DNA of 23,743 nucleotides from Spirogloea muscicola (GCA_009602725.1 WELB01000036.1:101755-125497); one strand, 5' to 3'. Shown: positions 10,101-17,968, counted from the stretch's first letter. The notes: a model not told the origin generated them from the letters alone. Numbers and translations: made by a program.

Positions 10101-10330
10101 TGTCATGCCCGGGAGCAGAGCGTTGTTGTACGTCGGCTTAACCCTATACCCCTAAATCCTAAACCCCCTGATTCCTAAACCCTAAACCCTAAGAGAGGGC
10201 GGTTGGGCGGAACTGAGCAGGGCTAACCCTGGTCGGATACCTCGGGTAGGAAGGTGGTAAAGGGATCCTTGGCGGGGGTTACCCGTGGGGTGCCTCTCGC
10301 TGGGAAGGGTGCAACTCGTATGGGCGGGCC
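10101..10330 (+). repeat. Dispersed repeat, copy 1, possibly an LTR-like end, carrying a telomere-like insert
   Basis: It starts TGTCATGCCCGGG and matches 18673-18985: both have AGAGCGT(T/C)GTTGTA, GAGGGCGGTT, GCTAACCCTGGTCGG, GGGATCCTTGGCGGGGG and CCGGAGAGCC in the same order. A start with TG and the nearby Ty3-type integrase would suit an LTR, but no matching end or primer binding site was found. It runs directly into the family I reading frame. Confidence 0.5.
10140..10195. repeat. Interstitial telomere-type repeat
   Basis: About 55 bp of imperfect CCCTAAA units (AACCCTATACCCCTAAAT, then CCTAAACCCTAAACCCTAA). Compared with the related repeat at 18673, these bases are extra, sitting between CGTCG and AGAGGGCGG. 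They are fresher than the decayed units at 6174-6300. Confidence 0.75.
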
Positions 10331-11058
10331 GGAGAGCCCCGGGGCGACGGACACCAAGTTCCTGTTTCATCCTCCTCCGCAATGGGGTCCCTCGGACGAG
10401 GCGTGTCGATCTGGTCGGCGTCCCCCTGGGAGGTGGCAAGCGGCTCCTCATGGACGTTGTCCTCACCGACAGCTTCCGGACGAAGGGCCCCATTACTTCT
10501 GAGACCGGCTACGCTGTGAAGGTAGCCGAACGGAAGAAGCTGCACAAGTACAAGGACCACCCGGCGGGTGATACCTTTTACCCCCTGGCCATGGACATCC
10601 ATGGGTGTTACGGGGGTCGGTGGTCCTCGTTACTTTCGCTGCTGGCCTCTCAAGCTGACCAGCGGCGCCGGGAGCAGGGTGCTGCCCTTCCCGGTGGCTC
10701 GGTGCCTTTGGGTCTGGTGTCCTGCTACCGTATGCGACTGTCTATGTCCCTGCAGCGCTCCCAAGCGCTTGCTTTGCACCGCCGCGCTGGTCGCGCCCTT
10801 GCAGCAGCCTCTGGCTTGCGCAGCGGGGTTGCTCTTCCTCCCCTCAGCTCATCTGACTTCCTACTGCTGACACGGGGGTATGGAGGGCGCCCTGTCTGCC
10901 TAGCCTTTGGCTCCGTCATGAACACCTGTATGCATCTGGCTGGCATTTCACAGCCGATTCTTTCATATCAGCAGCCGCTTTCTTCTAACACCTTGACCCC
11001 CCTTCTGGCCACCCTGGCCTGGAGCGTCAATCTGCGCGACGCGCGCCAAAACGCGTAA
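10285..11058 (+). pseudogene. Family I retroelement C-terminal domain, with lost stop codon
   Basis: The conserved part begins near RRVDLVGV (about 10400) and runs through LLMDVVLTDSF, GYAVKVAERKKLHKYKDHP and TFYPLAMDIHG to SDFLLLTRGY. The spacing of Asp, Asp, Lys and the (A/V)xDxHG segment resembles the nuclease-like domain behind reverse transcriptase in some LINE-type elements; this is an inference from pattern only. Sister copies stop right after RGY (TAT TGA). Here 10882-10884 is GGA, so the frame runs on through the family I 3' UTR and into DNA antisense to the integrase, ending at 11058. No zinc knuckle or reverse transcriptase precedes it. It is the longest family I copy and otherwise undamaged over about 160 codons. 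Confidence 0.65.
10886..10985 (+). repeat. Family I 3' UTR, reference copy
   Basis: About 100 bp from GGGCGCCCTGTCTGCC to TATCAGCAGCCGCTTTCT. Other copies lie at 14423-14490 (+, truncated), about 15823-15920 (+), 19024-19120 (-) and 19803-19906 (+). The repeated order of SDFLLLTRGY end then this sequence identifies it as the family's own 3' UTR. Confidence 0.75.
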
Positions 11059-11694
11059 CGCAGCTCGTCGCGGTGCTGCGCCACCGTCATCGCCATCGGC
11101 ATGTCCCTGCGGAAGAGCCTCATACGCTCCTCGCAGATCGCCCTGGGTTGCTCATGTCCGCCACTGGCTCCACCCGCGGCGCGCGGGTGGCAGCTGGCAG
11201 CAGAGGATGCCTGTCAGAGCGCAAGAAGTATGGCGAGTAGCTCGCCAGTGCCGCCTGCTTGCTCTTGCGATTTCCCATCAGCAACCAGGGGAGGAACAGA
11301 TCCCAATCCCTGGTATCCCGCTCCAAGCAGAACTTGCTCAGTCCTCGCTTGACTGTTCGGACCATCCGCTCCGCCAGCCTGTCCGCTTGCGGGTTGTTGC
11401 GCGAGGTAGTCCGGTGGTCTATCAACGCCACCTCCAGCAGCTCGTCGAAGGTGCCCCGGAACTCGCTGCCGCCGTCGGTCAGCAACTCCGCGCAGGCCCC
11501 AAAGCGGCACAGCACCCGATCCAAGAAGCAAGCTGCGATCAGCGAGCTAGACTCTAGCTCGCTGATCCGGGATTGCCACAACTTCCACCCGTTTGCTGGC
11601 ATGCTCCACCAAGATGAGGATGTAGCTCTCCCCACACTTCGACAGTGGCAGCTCGCCTGCAAGATCGAGACTCCACCTGTAGAAGAGTCCGTTG
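11005..11694 (-). pseudogene. Ty3-type (Metaviridae-like) integrase fragment
   Basis: Read from 11694 down: LDLAGELPLSKCG with the first catalytic Asp, YILILVEHASKRVEVVAIPD, LLTDGGSEF with the second Asp, NNPQADRLAERMVRTVKRGL with the catalytic Glu, then WDLFLPWLLMGNR. After a frameshift near 11150 comes AQHRDELRYAFWRA, typical of the part before the GPY/F region. A 31-bp palindrome at 11537-11567 brings a stop and a frameshift between the first and second Asp, so the gene is dead. No reverse transcriptase, RNase H or protease of the same element is in the window. An inverted copy of its middle lies at 11699-11969. Confidence 0.8.
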
Positions 11695-11969
11695 ATGAGG
11701 AGTGCTACATCCTCATCATGGTGGAGCATGCCAGCAAACGGGTGGAAGTTGTGGCAATCCCGGATCAGCGAGCTAGACTCTAGCTCGCTGATCGCAGCTT
11801 GCTTCTTGGATCGGGTGCTGTGCCGCTTTGGGGCCTGCGCGGAGTTGCTGACCGACGGCGGCAGCGAGTTCCGGGGCGCCTTCGACGAGCTGCTGGAGGT
11901 GGCATTGATTGACCACCGGACTACCTCGCGCAACAACCCGCAAGCGGACAGGCTGGCGGACCGGATGGT
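11361..11969. repeat. Fold-back inverted repeat 1: 271-bp arms of integrase DNA, 67-bp spacer
   Basis: Arms 11361-11631 and 11699-11969 are reverse complements over equal lengths, with about seven mismatches by eye (about 97% identity). The spacer 11632-11698 still encodes the LDLAGELPLSK part on the minus strand, so the left arm plus spacer is the original gene and the right arm the inverted duplicate. Each arm holds its own 31-bp palindrome. A transcript through this locus would form a long hairpin. Confidence 0.9.
11537..11567. repeat. Perfect 31-bp palindrome nested in the left arm; same at 11763-11793
   Basis: The half-site GATCAGCGAGCTAGA is followed by one central base and then its reverse complement; centres are 11552 and 11778. 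The palindrome interrupts integrase coding, so it is not part of the original gene. Confidence 0.9.
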
Positions 11970-11977
11970 GCAAAGCA

Positions 11978-12470
11978 AGAAAGTGCTCGCCCCTTGAGGA
12001 TAGGGGTTGGAAATGCCAGCCCAAAAAAGACTGAATAGAGTACGAGAAGGGGGCCAGGGGAAGCGCTAAGAAAAACAAGCACACGAAGAAACAAAGCAGC
12101 TACGATTCGCTCAGTAAAGCCTGCTACGCAGCCGCAGATCAGAGATGCTAGGCTCCTGGAAGTGGGTCCCCTGGCCAGAGCCAGAGGCAGCAGCGAGGGC
12201 TCTGCCGGCACGAAGGTGCAGCGCGCGGGCCATAGACCTCTGCAGCAAGACGGCCAGGCGCATACGATACACTTGCGCCAGCGACCCGGCTGCAGGAAAG
12301 TTGACCGGCTCCCCATGGAAGCGACGGGCGATGGTGTGGCGGGCGAGCTGGGTGAGCAGCTCGAGCCACCGAGCGCCCCAGCGCCCCATGGAGAGAACGT
12401 GTGTATAAAGAGATGGGGAGGCCATGTGTGGCCAAGTACAAAGGCAAGCACATTGACAAATGCACGTCAC
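11978..12470 (-). pseudogene. Family II fragment: C-terminal domain and 3' UTR
   Basis: On the minus strand from about 12405: GARWLELLTQLARHTIARR, AAGSLAQVYRMRLAV, ALHLRAGRALAAASGSG and the tail SISDLRLRSRLY, with stop at 12113-12111. The usual end is LLSRGY, so two residues have changed. The family II 3' UTR follows to about 11978, with CCCCTGGCCCCCTTCTCG, a hairpin and GGGCGAGCACTTTCTT. Only the last third of the domain is present; upstream it joins a family III 3' UTR. It abuts the integrase fold-back at about 11970-11978. Confidence 0.65.
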
Positions 12471-13170
12471 CTGCTGCTAAGCCGACCCGTTCAGTAACCA
12501 CGAGTCAGCACATAGAGGTCGCTAACTGATGCTCGAATACCGGATGGCAATCGACAAGCTCTCGAAGTACCAGCCAAGGCTCGACCAGCTTTTTGATGCA
12601 ACGCATGAGCCTGAGCTCGCTGCAGACAAGCTGACACTCGACGTCGCAAAAATGACAGATAGGCAGCCGGCATACCCATCTGGGCTGGAAGCATATCCTC
12701 GTGTAGTGCATCTCCCAGACTCGCTATGGTCTCAAGTAGGGTATAGAAGAAGCGAGGACCCAAGCAGCCGAAAGTGTCGGTTGCGGCCGGGAGAAGGTGG
12801 TCGCTGCGGGGGTAGTCAGAGTAGTGTCGGAGCTTTCTCTGCTCAGCACCTCCCACTGCGTGGCCAGCAATGTGTGTGGAAGCGGAACTCTTGTATGCCT
12901 CGGTCACCACCACATCCACCAAGGCTCGTGGGCCTCGGCCATGGGTGTCAATTGCCAACGGGAAGAACTCGTCTTCCCGCGGATGGTCGGCGTACTTGAG
13001 CTCTTTAGCCCGAGCGGCGCAGGCGACCGCATACCCAACCTTGGTGGCACATTACATTGGGCTGGGTGTGAGCGGTCGTATGCGTCGGTGGTCACCACGT
13101 CCAGGAGAAGACGTGGCCCGCCGGCCTGTGGAAGAAAGTGCTCGCCCATTGAGAATAGGGGCTGGAACAA
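12405..13170 (-). pseudogene. Chimera of family II (front) and family III (back) C-terminal domains with family III 3' UTR
   Basis: From 13137 down, family II coding begins at AGGPRLLLDVVTTDAYDRSH, is frameshifted, and regains LAIDTHG near 12945. There it switches to family III: ALVDVVVTEAYKSS, EQRKLRHYSDYP, TDTFGCLG, GMPAAYLSFLRRRVSACLQRAQ and SVSDLYVLTRGY, with stop at 12493-12491. The match of LLLDVV to LVDVVV shows that the same domain position occurs twice in a row. The family III 3' UTR (GTGCTTGCCTTTGTACTTGGCC, then TTATACACACG) continues to about 12405. Confidence 0.6.
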
Positions 13171-13510
13171 CCAGCCCGAAAAAGAATGAACAGAGTACGA
13201 GAAGGGGGCCAGGGGAAGCGCTAAGTAACAGAAACAAAGCTGCTACGAGACACTCAGTAACCCCTGCTAAGCAGCCGCAGATCAGAGATGCTGTGGGGTG
13301 GCCACCAGGTCTACGCGACGGGCGTGGAGACCGTCGGCCATTTCCTGAGCGTCTCTGACCTGAGGCTGCTTAGCAGGGGTTACTGAGTGATCTGTAGCTG
13401 CTTTGTTTCTTTGCGTGCTTGTTTTTCTTAGCACTTCCCCTGGCCCCCTTCTCGTCCTTTTGTTGATTCTTTTGTGGGCTGGCTTTTGGAGCACTTTCTT
13501 TCTTAGTACC
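13131..13510. repeat. Fold-back inverted repeat 2: two family II 3' ends face each other
   Basis: 13131-13296 (minus orientation) and about 13352-13510 (plus orientation) are both the family II stop region, 3' UTR and hairpin. They are separated by about 55 bp that encode MADGLHARRVDLVAT on the minus strand. The arms differ by several changes and by loss of one hairpin arm in the right copy (GGGCTGGCTTTTGGAGCAC). This pair is older than inverted repeat 3. Confidence 0.75.
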
Positions 13511-13613
13511 CCCGTGTCAGCAGTAGGGAGTCAGATGAGCTGAGGGAAAGCGCGCGGGGCGCATGAAATGAAATGGAGGCCAATTCAAGCCGATCTGCAC
13601 TGCCGTCCACCGG
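13485..13613 (-). repeat. Repeat fragment with a family I-like SD-LLLTRG tail; inverted relative to 15157-15283
   Basis: On the minus strand it reads GAGCCGGTGGACGGCAGTGC, then CATTTCATTTCATGCGCCCC, and a frame ending LSSSDSLLLTRGY. The same block lies in plus orientation at about 15157-15283, and part of it at 19562-19610. Confidence 0.6.
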
Positions 13614-14164
13614 CTCCTGGGGCTGCCGCCTCCATGTCTCCAGGGCGTGCGTCAGTGTGTATTGCGGCGAGCGAGGGGCCGAGTCTGGGGAGCTGGCCGC
13701 TCATGTTCTGCGCTGCACCCACCGCCTCCGCGATGCGATGAATGGCATCCTGGTGGAGGCTGGCTTCTCCCTGGCAGCGGAGCACTCCGGCGTCATGCCG
13801 CTCCAGGAAAGAGGAACGTGCTCGCCAATTGAGAATAGGGGCTGGTGTGTTCCCTTCTTTTGGATTTTGTCCATTCTTTTTTGGCTGGCTTCTGCCAGCC
13901 CCTCTCTTCTATGGGCGAGCTCATCTTCTTTCCAGCCCCTATTCTCAATTGGCGAGCACGTTCTTCTTTCCTGGAGCGGCATGACGCCGGAGTGCTCCGC
14001 TGCCAGGGAGAAGCCAGCCTCCACCAGGATGCCATTCATCGCATCGCGGAGGCGGTGGGTGCAGCGCAGAACATGAGCGGCCAGCTCCCCAGACTCGGCC
14101 CCTCGCTCGCCGCAATACACACTGACGCACGCCCTGGAGACATGGAGGCGGCAGCCCCAGGAGC
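13613..14164. repeat. Fold-back inverted repeat 3: 233-bp arms, one mismatch, 86-bp spacer
   Basis: Arms 13613-13845 and 13932-14164 are reverse complements of equal length. By eye the only difference is one G/A change in AGGAAAG(A/G)GGAACG-type sequence near the inner end. Each arm carries the family II zinc-knuckle region (YCGERGAESGELAAHVLRC, then RLRDAMNGILVEAGF) followed abruptly by the tip of the family II 3' UTR. The spacer has another small hairpin (GGCTGGCTTCTGCCAGCC). The near identity means either a very recent duplication, gene conversion, or an artefact. Confidence 0.93.
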
Positions 14165-15035
14165 TCAATGCGTCAATGTGAGTGTGGCGAGCGCGGGACC
14201 GAGCCTGGAGAGCTGGCTGCTCATGTTCTGCGCTGTTCCCACGGCGGAGAGCGGACAGCGGCCCATGACCGCCTCCGCGACGTAATGCATGGCATCCTGT
14301 TGGAGGCTGGTTTCTTCGCCGCGCTGGTCGCGCCCTTGCAGCAGCCTCTGGCTTGCGCAGCGGGGTTGCTCTTCCTCCCCTCAGCTCATCTGACTTCCTA
14401 CTGCTGACACGGGGGTATTGAGGGCGCCCTGTCTGCCTAGCCTTTGGCTCCGTCATGAACACCTGTATGCATCTGGCTGGCATTTCACAGTGGCAGCAGA
14501 GCACTCCGGAATCATGCCAATCCAGCACAGGGCCGACGGTCTCCACGCCAGGCGTGTAGACCTGGTGGCCACCCGACAGGCCGGCGGGCCACGTCTTCTC
14601 CTGGACGTGGTGACTACTGATGCCTATGACCGCTCACACCCAGCCAAATGTGCCACCACGGCTGGGTATGCGGTCGCCTGCGCTGCTCGGGCCAAAGAGC
14701 TGAAGTACGCGGATCATCCGCGGGAAGACGAGTTCTTCCCGTTGGCCATCGACACACATGGGGCGCTGGGCGCTCGGTGGCTCGAGCTGCTCACCCAGCT
14801 CGCCCGCCACACCATCGCCCGGCGCTTCCATGGGGAGCCGGTTGACTTCCCTGCAGCCGGGTCGCTGGCGCAAGTGTATCGAATGCGCCTGGCCGTCTCG
14901 CTGCAGAGGTCCATGGCCCGGGCGCTGCACCTTCGTGCCGGCAGAGCCCTCGCTGCTGCCTCTGGCTCTGGCCAGGGGACCCACTTCCAGGAGCCCAGCA
15001 TCTCTGATCTGCGGCTGCTTAGCAGGGGTTACTGA
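14165..15035 (+). pseudogene. Family II C-terminal region, best-preserved copy, split by a family I insertion
   Basis: Coding starts with a zinc knuckle, CECGERGTEPGELAAHVLRC (C-x-C-G, then H-x3-C), then AAHDRLRDVMHGILLEAGF. It is broken at 14317-14490 by a family I fragment and resumes at VAAEHSGIMPIQ. There follow RRVDLVATRQAGG, LLLDVVTTDAYDRSH, GYAVACAARAKELKYADHP, FFPLAIDTHG, GARWLELLTQLARH and the tail SISDLRLLSRGY, with stop TGA at 15033-15035. From 14491 to the stop the frame is undamaged. A knuckle followed by a domain with spaced D, D, K and D/H residues is what follows reverse transcriptase in several LINE-type elements, where it acts as a nuclease or nucleic-acid binder. The reverse transcriptase itself is absent; the upstream border is the end of inverted repeat 3. 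Confidence 0.7.
14317..14490 (+). mobile_element. 174-bp family I 3' end inserted into family II coding DNA
   Basis: Compared with the intact stretch at 13759-13800, the family II frame is interrupted between GGTTTCTTC and GTGGCAGCAGAG. The insert is the last 34 codons of family I (RRAGRALAAASGL to LLLTRGY and stop) plus about 70 bp of its 3' UTR. No clear target duplication is visible. It dates family I activity after this family II copy. Confidence 0.65.
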
Positions 15036-15165
15036 GTGTCTCGTAGCAGCTTTGTTTCTGTTACTTAGCGCTTCCCCTGGCCCCCTTCTCGTACTCTGTT
15101 CATTCTTTTTCGGGCTGGTTGTTCCAGCCCCTATTCTCAATGGGCGAGCACTTTCTCAGGAGCCG
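15036..15165 (+). repeat. Family II 3' UTR with conserved hairpin, reference copy
   Basis: It runs from just after the stop through CCCCTGGCCCCCTTCTCG to a hairpin (GGGCTGG, five-base loop, CCAGCCC) and the end CTATTCTCAATGGGCGAGCA. Other copies are at 11978-12110 (-), 13131-13270 (-), 13380-13505 (+), 15284-15475 (-, with an internal insert of about 60 bp) and 18819-18930 (+). Short end pieces lie at 13816-13845 and 13932-13960. Confidence 0.75.
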
Positions 15166-15283
15166 GTGGACGGCAGTGCAGATCGGCTTGAATTGGCCTC
15201 CATTTCATTTCATGCGCCCCGCGCGCTTTCCCTCAGCTCATCTGACTCCCTACTGCTGACACGGGGTACTAAGAAAGAAAGTG

Positions 15284-15480
15284 CTCGCCCATTGAGGATA
15301 GGGGCTGGAAAGCCAGCCCAGAAAAGAATGAACGAAGAACGAGTAGTGCTGCCGGCTCCTCTTTTCATTTTTCGTCTTTTCTTTGGGCGAGCTCCTCTAA
15401 GAAGGGGGCCAGGGGAAGCGCTAAGAAAAACAAGCACACAAAAGAAACAAAGCAGCTACGAATCACTCAGTAACCCCTAG
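15284..15480 (-). repeat. Family II 3' UTR copy with internal insertion
   Basis: It matches the reference copy in the other orientation. About 60 bp (roughly 15338-15400) has been added between the hairpin and the CCCCTGGCCCCC block; the added DNA contains GGGCGAGCTC, like the element's own end, so it may be another nested tip. Confidence 0.6.
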
Positions 15481-15810
15481 ATGTGTTTCCGGCTGAGATG
15501 GGCTTGCCAGCTGCATATCTGTCGCTCTTGCGACGACGAGTTTCGGCCTGTTTGCAGCGTGCTCAGGCTAGTGCCTTGCACCAGAAAGCTGGGCGAGTTC
15601 TAGTTGGTGGCAGAAGGGCTCCGTTTCTGAAGAAAGTGCTCGCCTGGCATCTAGTAGTCATGCATCGATTAGTGACCTTCATGTTTTGACCCGTGGTTAT
15701 TGAGCGGGTCAATCTGCTGTAGGTTATGTAGATCTTTAGAAGTGCTTGCCTTCTTACTTGGCCATTTGGCCTACATTTGTTTCTTATACACGCAATTCCC
15801 CTGCTAAGCA
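15481..15810 (+). pseudogene. Family III fragment: end of coding region and 3' UTR
   Basis: FPAEMGLPAAYLSLLRRRV, SACLQRAQASALHQKAGR and, after a frameshift near 15610, ISDLHVLTRGY with its stop (about 15702). The 3' UTR shares GTGCTTGCCTT, ACTTGGCCA and CTTATACACGC with the family III end at 12405-12490. It is fused at the left to a family II 3' UTR and at the right to family II and family I end pieces. Confidence 0.6.
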
Positions 15811-16089
15811 GCCGCAGATCAGAGCGCCCTGGCTGCCTAGCCTGTGGCTCCGTCATGAACGCCTGTATACATCTGGCTGGCTTTCACAGCCGCTCTTTTA
15901 AGATCAGCAGCCGCTTTTGTTAAGGCCAAGAATGAAGACCAAACTTCCACACACCAAAGCTCGACCAGCCCGAGGCTGGCCGCTAGCTGCTGCCGCACCT
16001 TGCTGCCGCAGCCACTCTGGCAGAGAGAGTGGCGGCACCGTGGCAGCAACTCTGAGGGCGCGTCCGAGCAGCCTAGACTGGGGCAGTAC
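15811..16089. other. End of the retroelement block and 5' flank of the UVR/SnoaL gene
   Basis: A family I 3' UTR piece occupies about 15823-15920. From there to ATG 16090 the DNA is GC-rich and probably holds the promoter and 5' UTR. The promoter therefore sits directly against retroelement DNA. No core motif stands out. Confidence 0.4.
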
Positions 16090-17968
16090 ATGGCGGCGAG
16101 TGCCGCTCCGCCACAGCCGAGCCTGCTCAGCCCGGCAGTGGAGCGAAGAAGCGTCGCCGGTGCTGGCAGTGCCCTGCGCTCGGCGCTGCCACTGGGGCCC
16201 CAGCTGCGGCAGCTGCAGAGCTGCGGTGGCGTCGTGAGGCACCGCAGATTAGCGGCTGCAGGGCCGCCGCCATGGCAGCAGTGGCGGCAGTGGCGGCGGT
16301 GGTGGGCTGCGGCAAGCGGCGGGGACTGCGAGCCCACCAGCAGCGGCGAGCCCACCGGCAGCAGCGGCACCGGCGGTGGCGATGACGACGTCAGGCCCCG
16401 CCGCCAGCCGCTGCCTGCGCCGCCGCCGTCACAGCGAGTTGGTCCCCGCTCTCAGTGAAGGTCCTCGCCGCGGCTGAGACTCGTTCGCTCTTTCGGCAAT
16501 GCAGCCCGTTGCTGCCGTTGTGAGGCTGGAGCGGCTGCAGCGGGAGCTCGACCAGGCCATAATGTCCGAGGACTACGCCGCCGCCGCTCAGCTGCGCGAC
16601 CAGCTCCGGTGCGTCACCCTGGTCCTGGCAGCCAGAGCCCGGCGCCAACCCAAGTCTTACATCCTCAGCCATTATTAGCTGCACTCTTGATTGTTATGCT
16701 CTGGCGTCTGACTAGTACTTAAGATACATCCTCAGGCAATTGAGCTGCGCTATTGGGATTTACATGCTATGACCAGCAGTATAAGCTTGTTAGGTGCGCT
16801 GCTCTTATGACTACAAAGTACCCATGTCTCTTCTCTCGATTGGCAATGTGCCGCTCGCCACGAGCGCACAGGCGGGTGCAGGAGGACGATGAGGCTGGGG
16901 TGCTGGCAGCGAACAAGCTCTTCTACCGTGCATTCGAGGCCGGGAGCGTCCGGCAGATGGAGCAGGTCTGGGCGCACGGCGACCACGTGCAGTGCATCCA
17001 CCCCGGCTCCAATTGCATTGCCGGCCGCGACTTGGTGAGAAAAGCAGTGGCAAGCTCTTAGCATCTGTAGTCTTGGTTGCATACTTTGGCATATCGCAAG
17101 CACAGCAAACTGTCGGTCTAGATACAGCAAAAAGGTGCAGGCTCTGCATGCTGCTACTGTGCTGTCCTGCACTGTTTATAAATTCTGAAATTCTGGAAAG
17201 TATGGAGAACTCCCAAAAACGCAGGTCGAAGTGCTGAACTATTGCATCTGAGGTGGGTCGTATTGAGGGTTAAATTACAGTACGTGATGCATCCCTGCCC
17301 CATCGCATGGCCATTGGTGAGAAGTCGCAGGGGCCACAGGCTGGGCACAGCTTGATTCACTGCATTGAGCAATGCAAGGGAAGGATGTACTGCTGTGAGG
17401 AATCACCACATTCTGAGCTCCATATTGCAGGTCATGCAGAGCTGGGACCTAGTACTGGGCAGCGCACGGGACCTGCACATCGGGCTGGAGGATGTGCGGG
17501 TGCTCGCCTCGGGCAGCCTCGGTGTCGTGACGTGCGTGGAGGTCATGCAGTCCACTGGGTCAGCCGGCAGGTCCGCAGCTGACGGTTTTGATGCCCCAAC
17601 CATGTCACCCCAGCAAGTCTTCCCGTGGACCCAGACCCTCAAGCGTGAGCAGGGTGACTTGAGTATTGTGATGGTCGGCTTGCAGATGAAGCACGCCTCT
17701 TGGAGGCCTCTGGCCCATGGAAGAGAGGTCTTTCTGACGATTAGTTTCTGTGGCAAAGCACACAGTGTTCGGCTCATACTGCTGAGCTCGTGATGCCAAG
17801 CTGGTTATAATGCATCACTTTGCTCGATGCAGATGCGATGTTCTTTGCTGAAGCTGACAGTTCATGGTTGGCGGCTACAGGCTGGTTGCAACCAACATCT
17901 TCAAAAAGCAGGGGGGAAGGTGGCTCATCGTCCTTCACCATGCATCGCCAGCCAGCCCGCTTATGTGA
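16090..17968 (+). CDS. UVR-motif plus SnoaL/NTF2-like domain protein, probably plastid-targeted, 280 aa
   Basis: Exons are 16090-16437, 16505-16608, 16872-17034, 17431-17570 and 17881-17968, with stop TGA; phases agree (0, 2, 0, 2). Exon 1 begins MAASAAPPQPSLLSPAVERR and is rich in Ala, Ser, Arg and Pro with few acidic residues at first, as in a plastid transit peptide. Exon 2 has a UVR-like helix pair (LERLQRELDQAI, YAAAAQLRDQL). Exons 3-5 form a SnoaL-like fold: LFYRAFEAGSVRQMEQVW, HVQCIHPGSNCIAGRDL, VMQSWDLVL, LGVVTCVEVMQS and LVATNIFKKQGGRWLIVLHH. Plants have proteins with this SnoaL type, but no clear biochemical role is known to me. The first splice (donor GTTGGT) is weak; otherwise ATG 16499, after an in-frame stop, would give a shorter protein without transit peptide. 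The donor at 17571 (GTCCGC) is also unusual. Confidence 0.8.

Larger units (their letters stand above)
10101..15930. mobile_element. Mosaic of truncated and inverted retroelement fragments
   Basis: Pieces of three related retroelement families (I, II, III), each with its own 3' UTR, lie in both orientations, together with a broken Ty3-type integrase. Neighbouring fragments join abruptly, in mid-domain. Only the C-terminal coding part and the 3' UTR of the families are present; no YxDD-type reverse transcriptase core is visible. A large share of the block is made of inverted repeats of itself. The left edge is about 235 bp past the stop of the aprataxin-like gene, and the right edge about 160 bp before the start of the UVR/SnoaL gene. 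Confidence 0.8.

Noticed and set aside
13701-14546. A 281-codon minus-strand frame and similar long frames at 14758-15480
   Set aside because: They read through both arms of an inverted repeat or antisense to family II coding DNA, so the product is half sense and half antisense.
10101-15930. A defence or restriction system built on nuclease-like genes
   Set aside because: The nuclease-like domains occur only as decayed multi-copy fragments with retroelement 3' UTRs and a zinc knuckle, alongside an integrase; this is mobile-element DNA in a eukaryotic genome.
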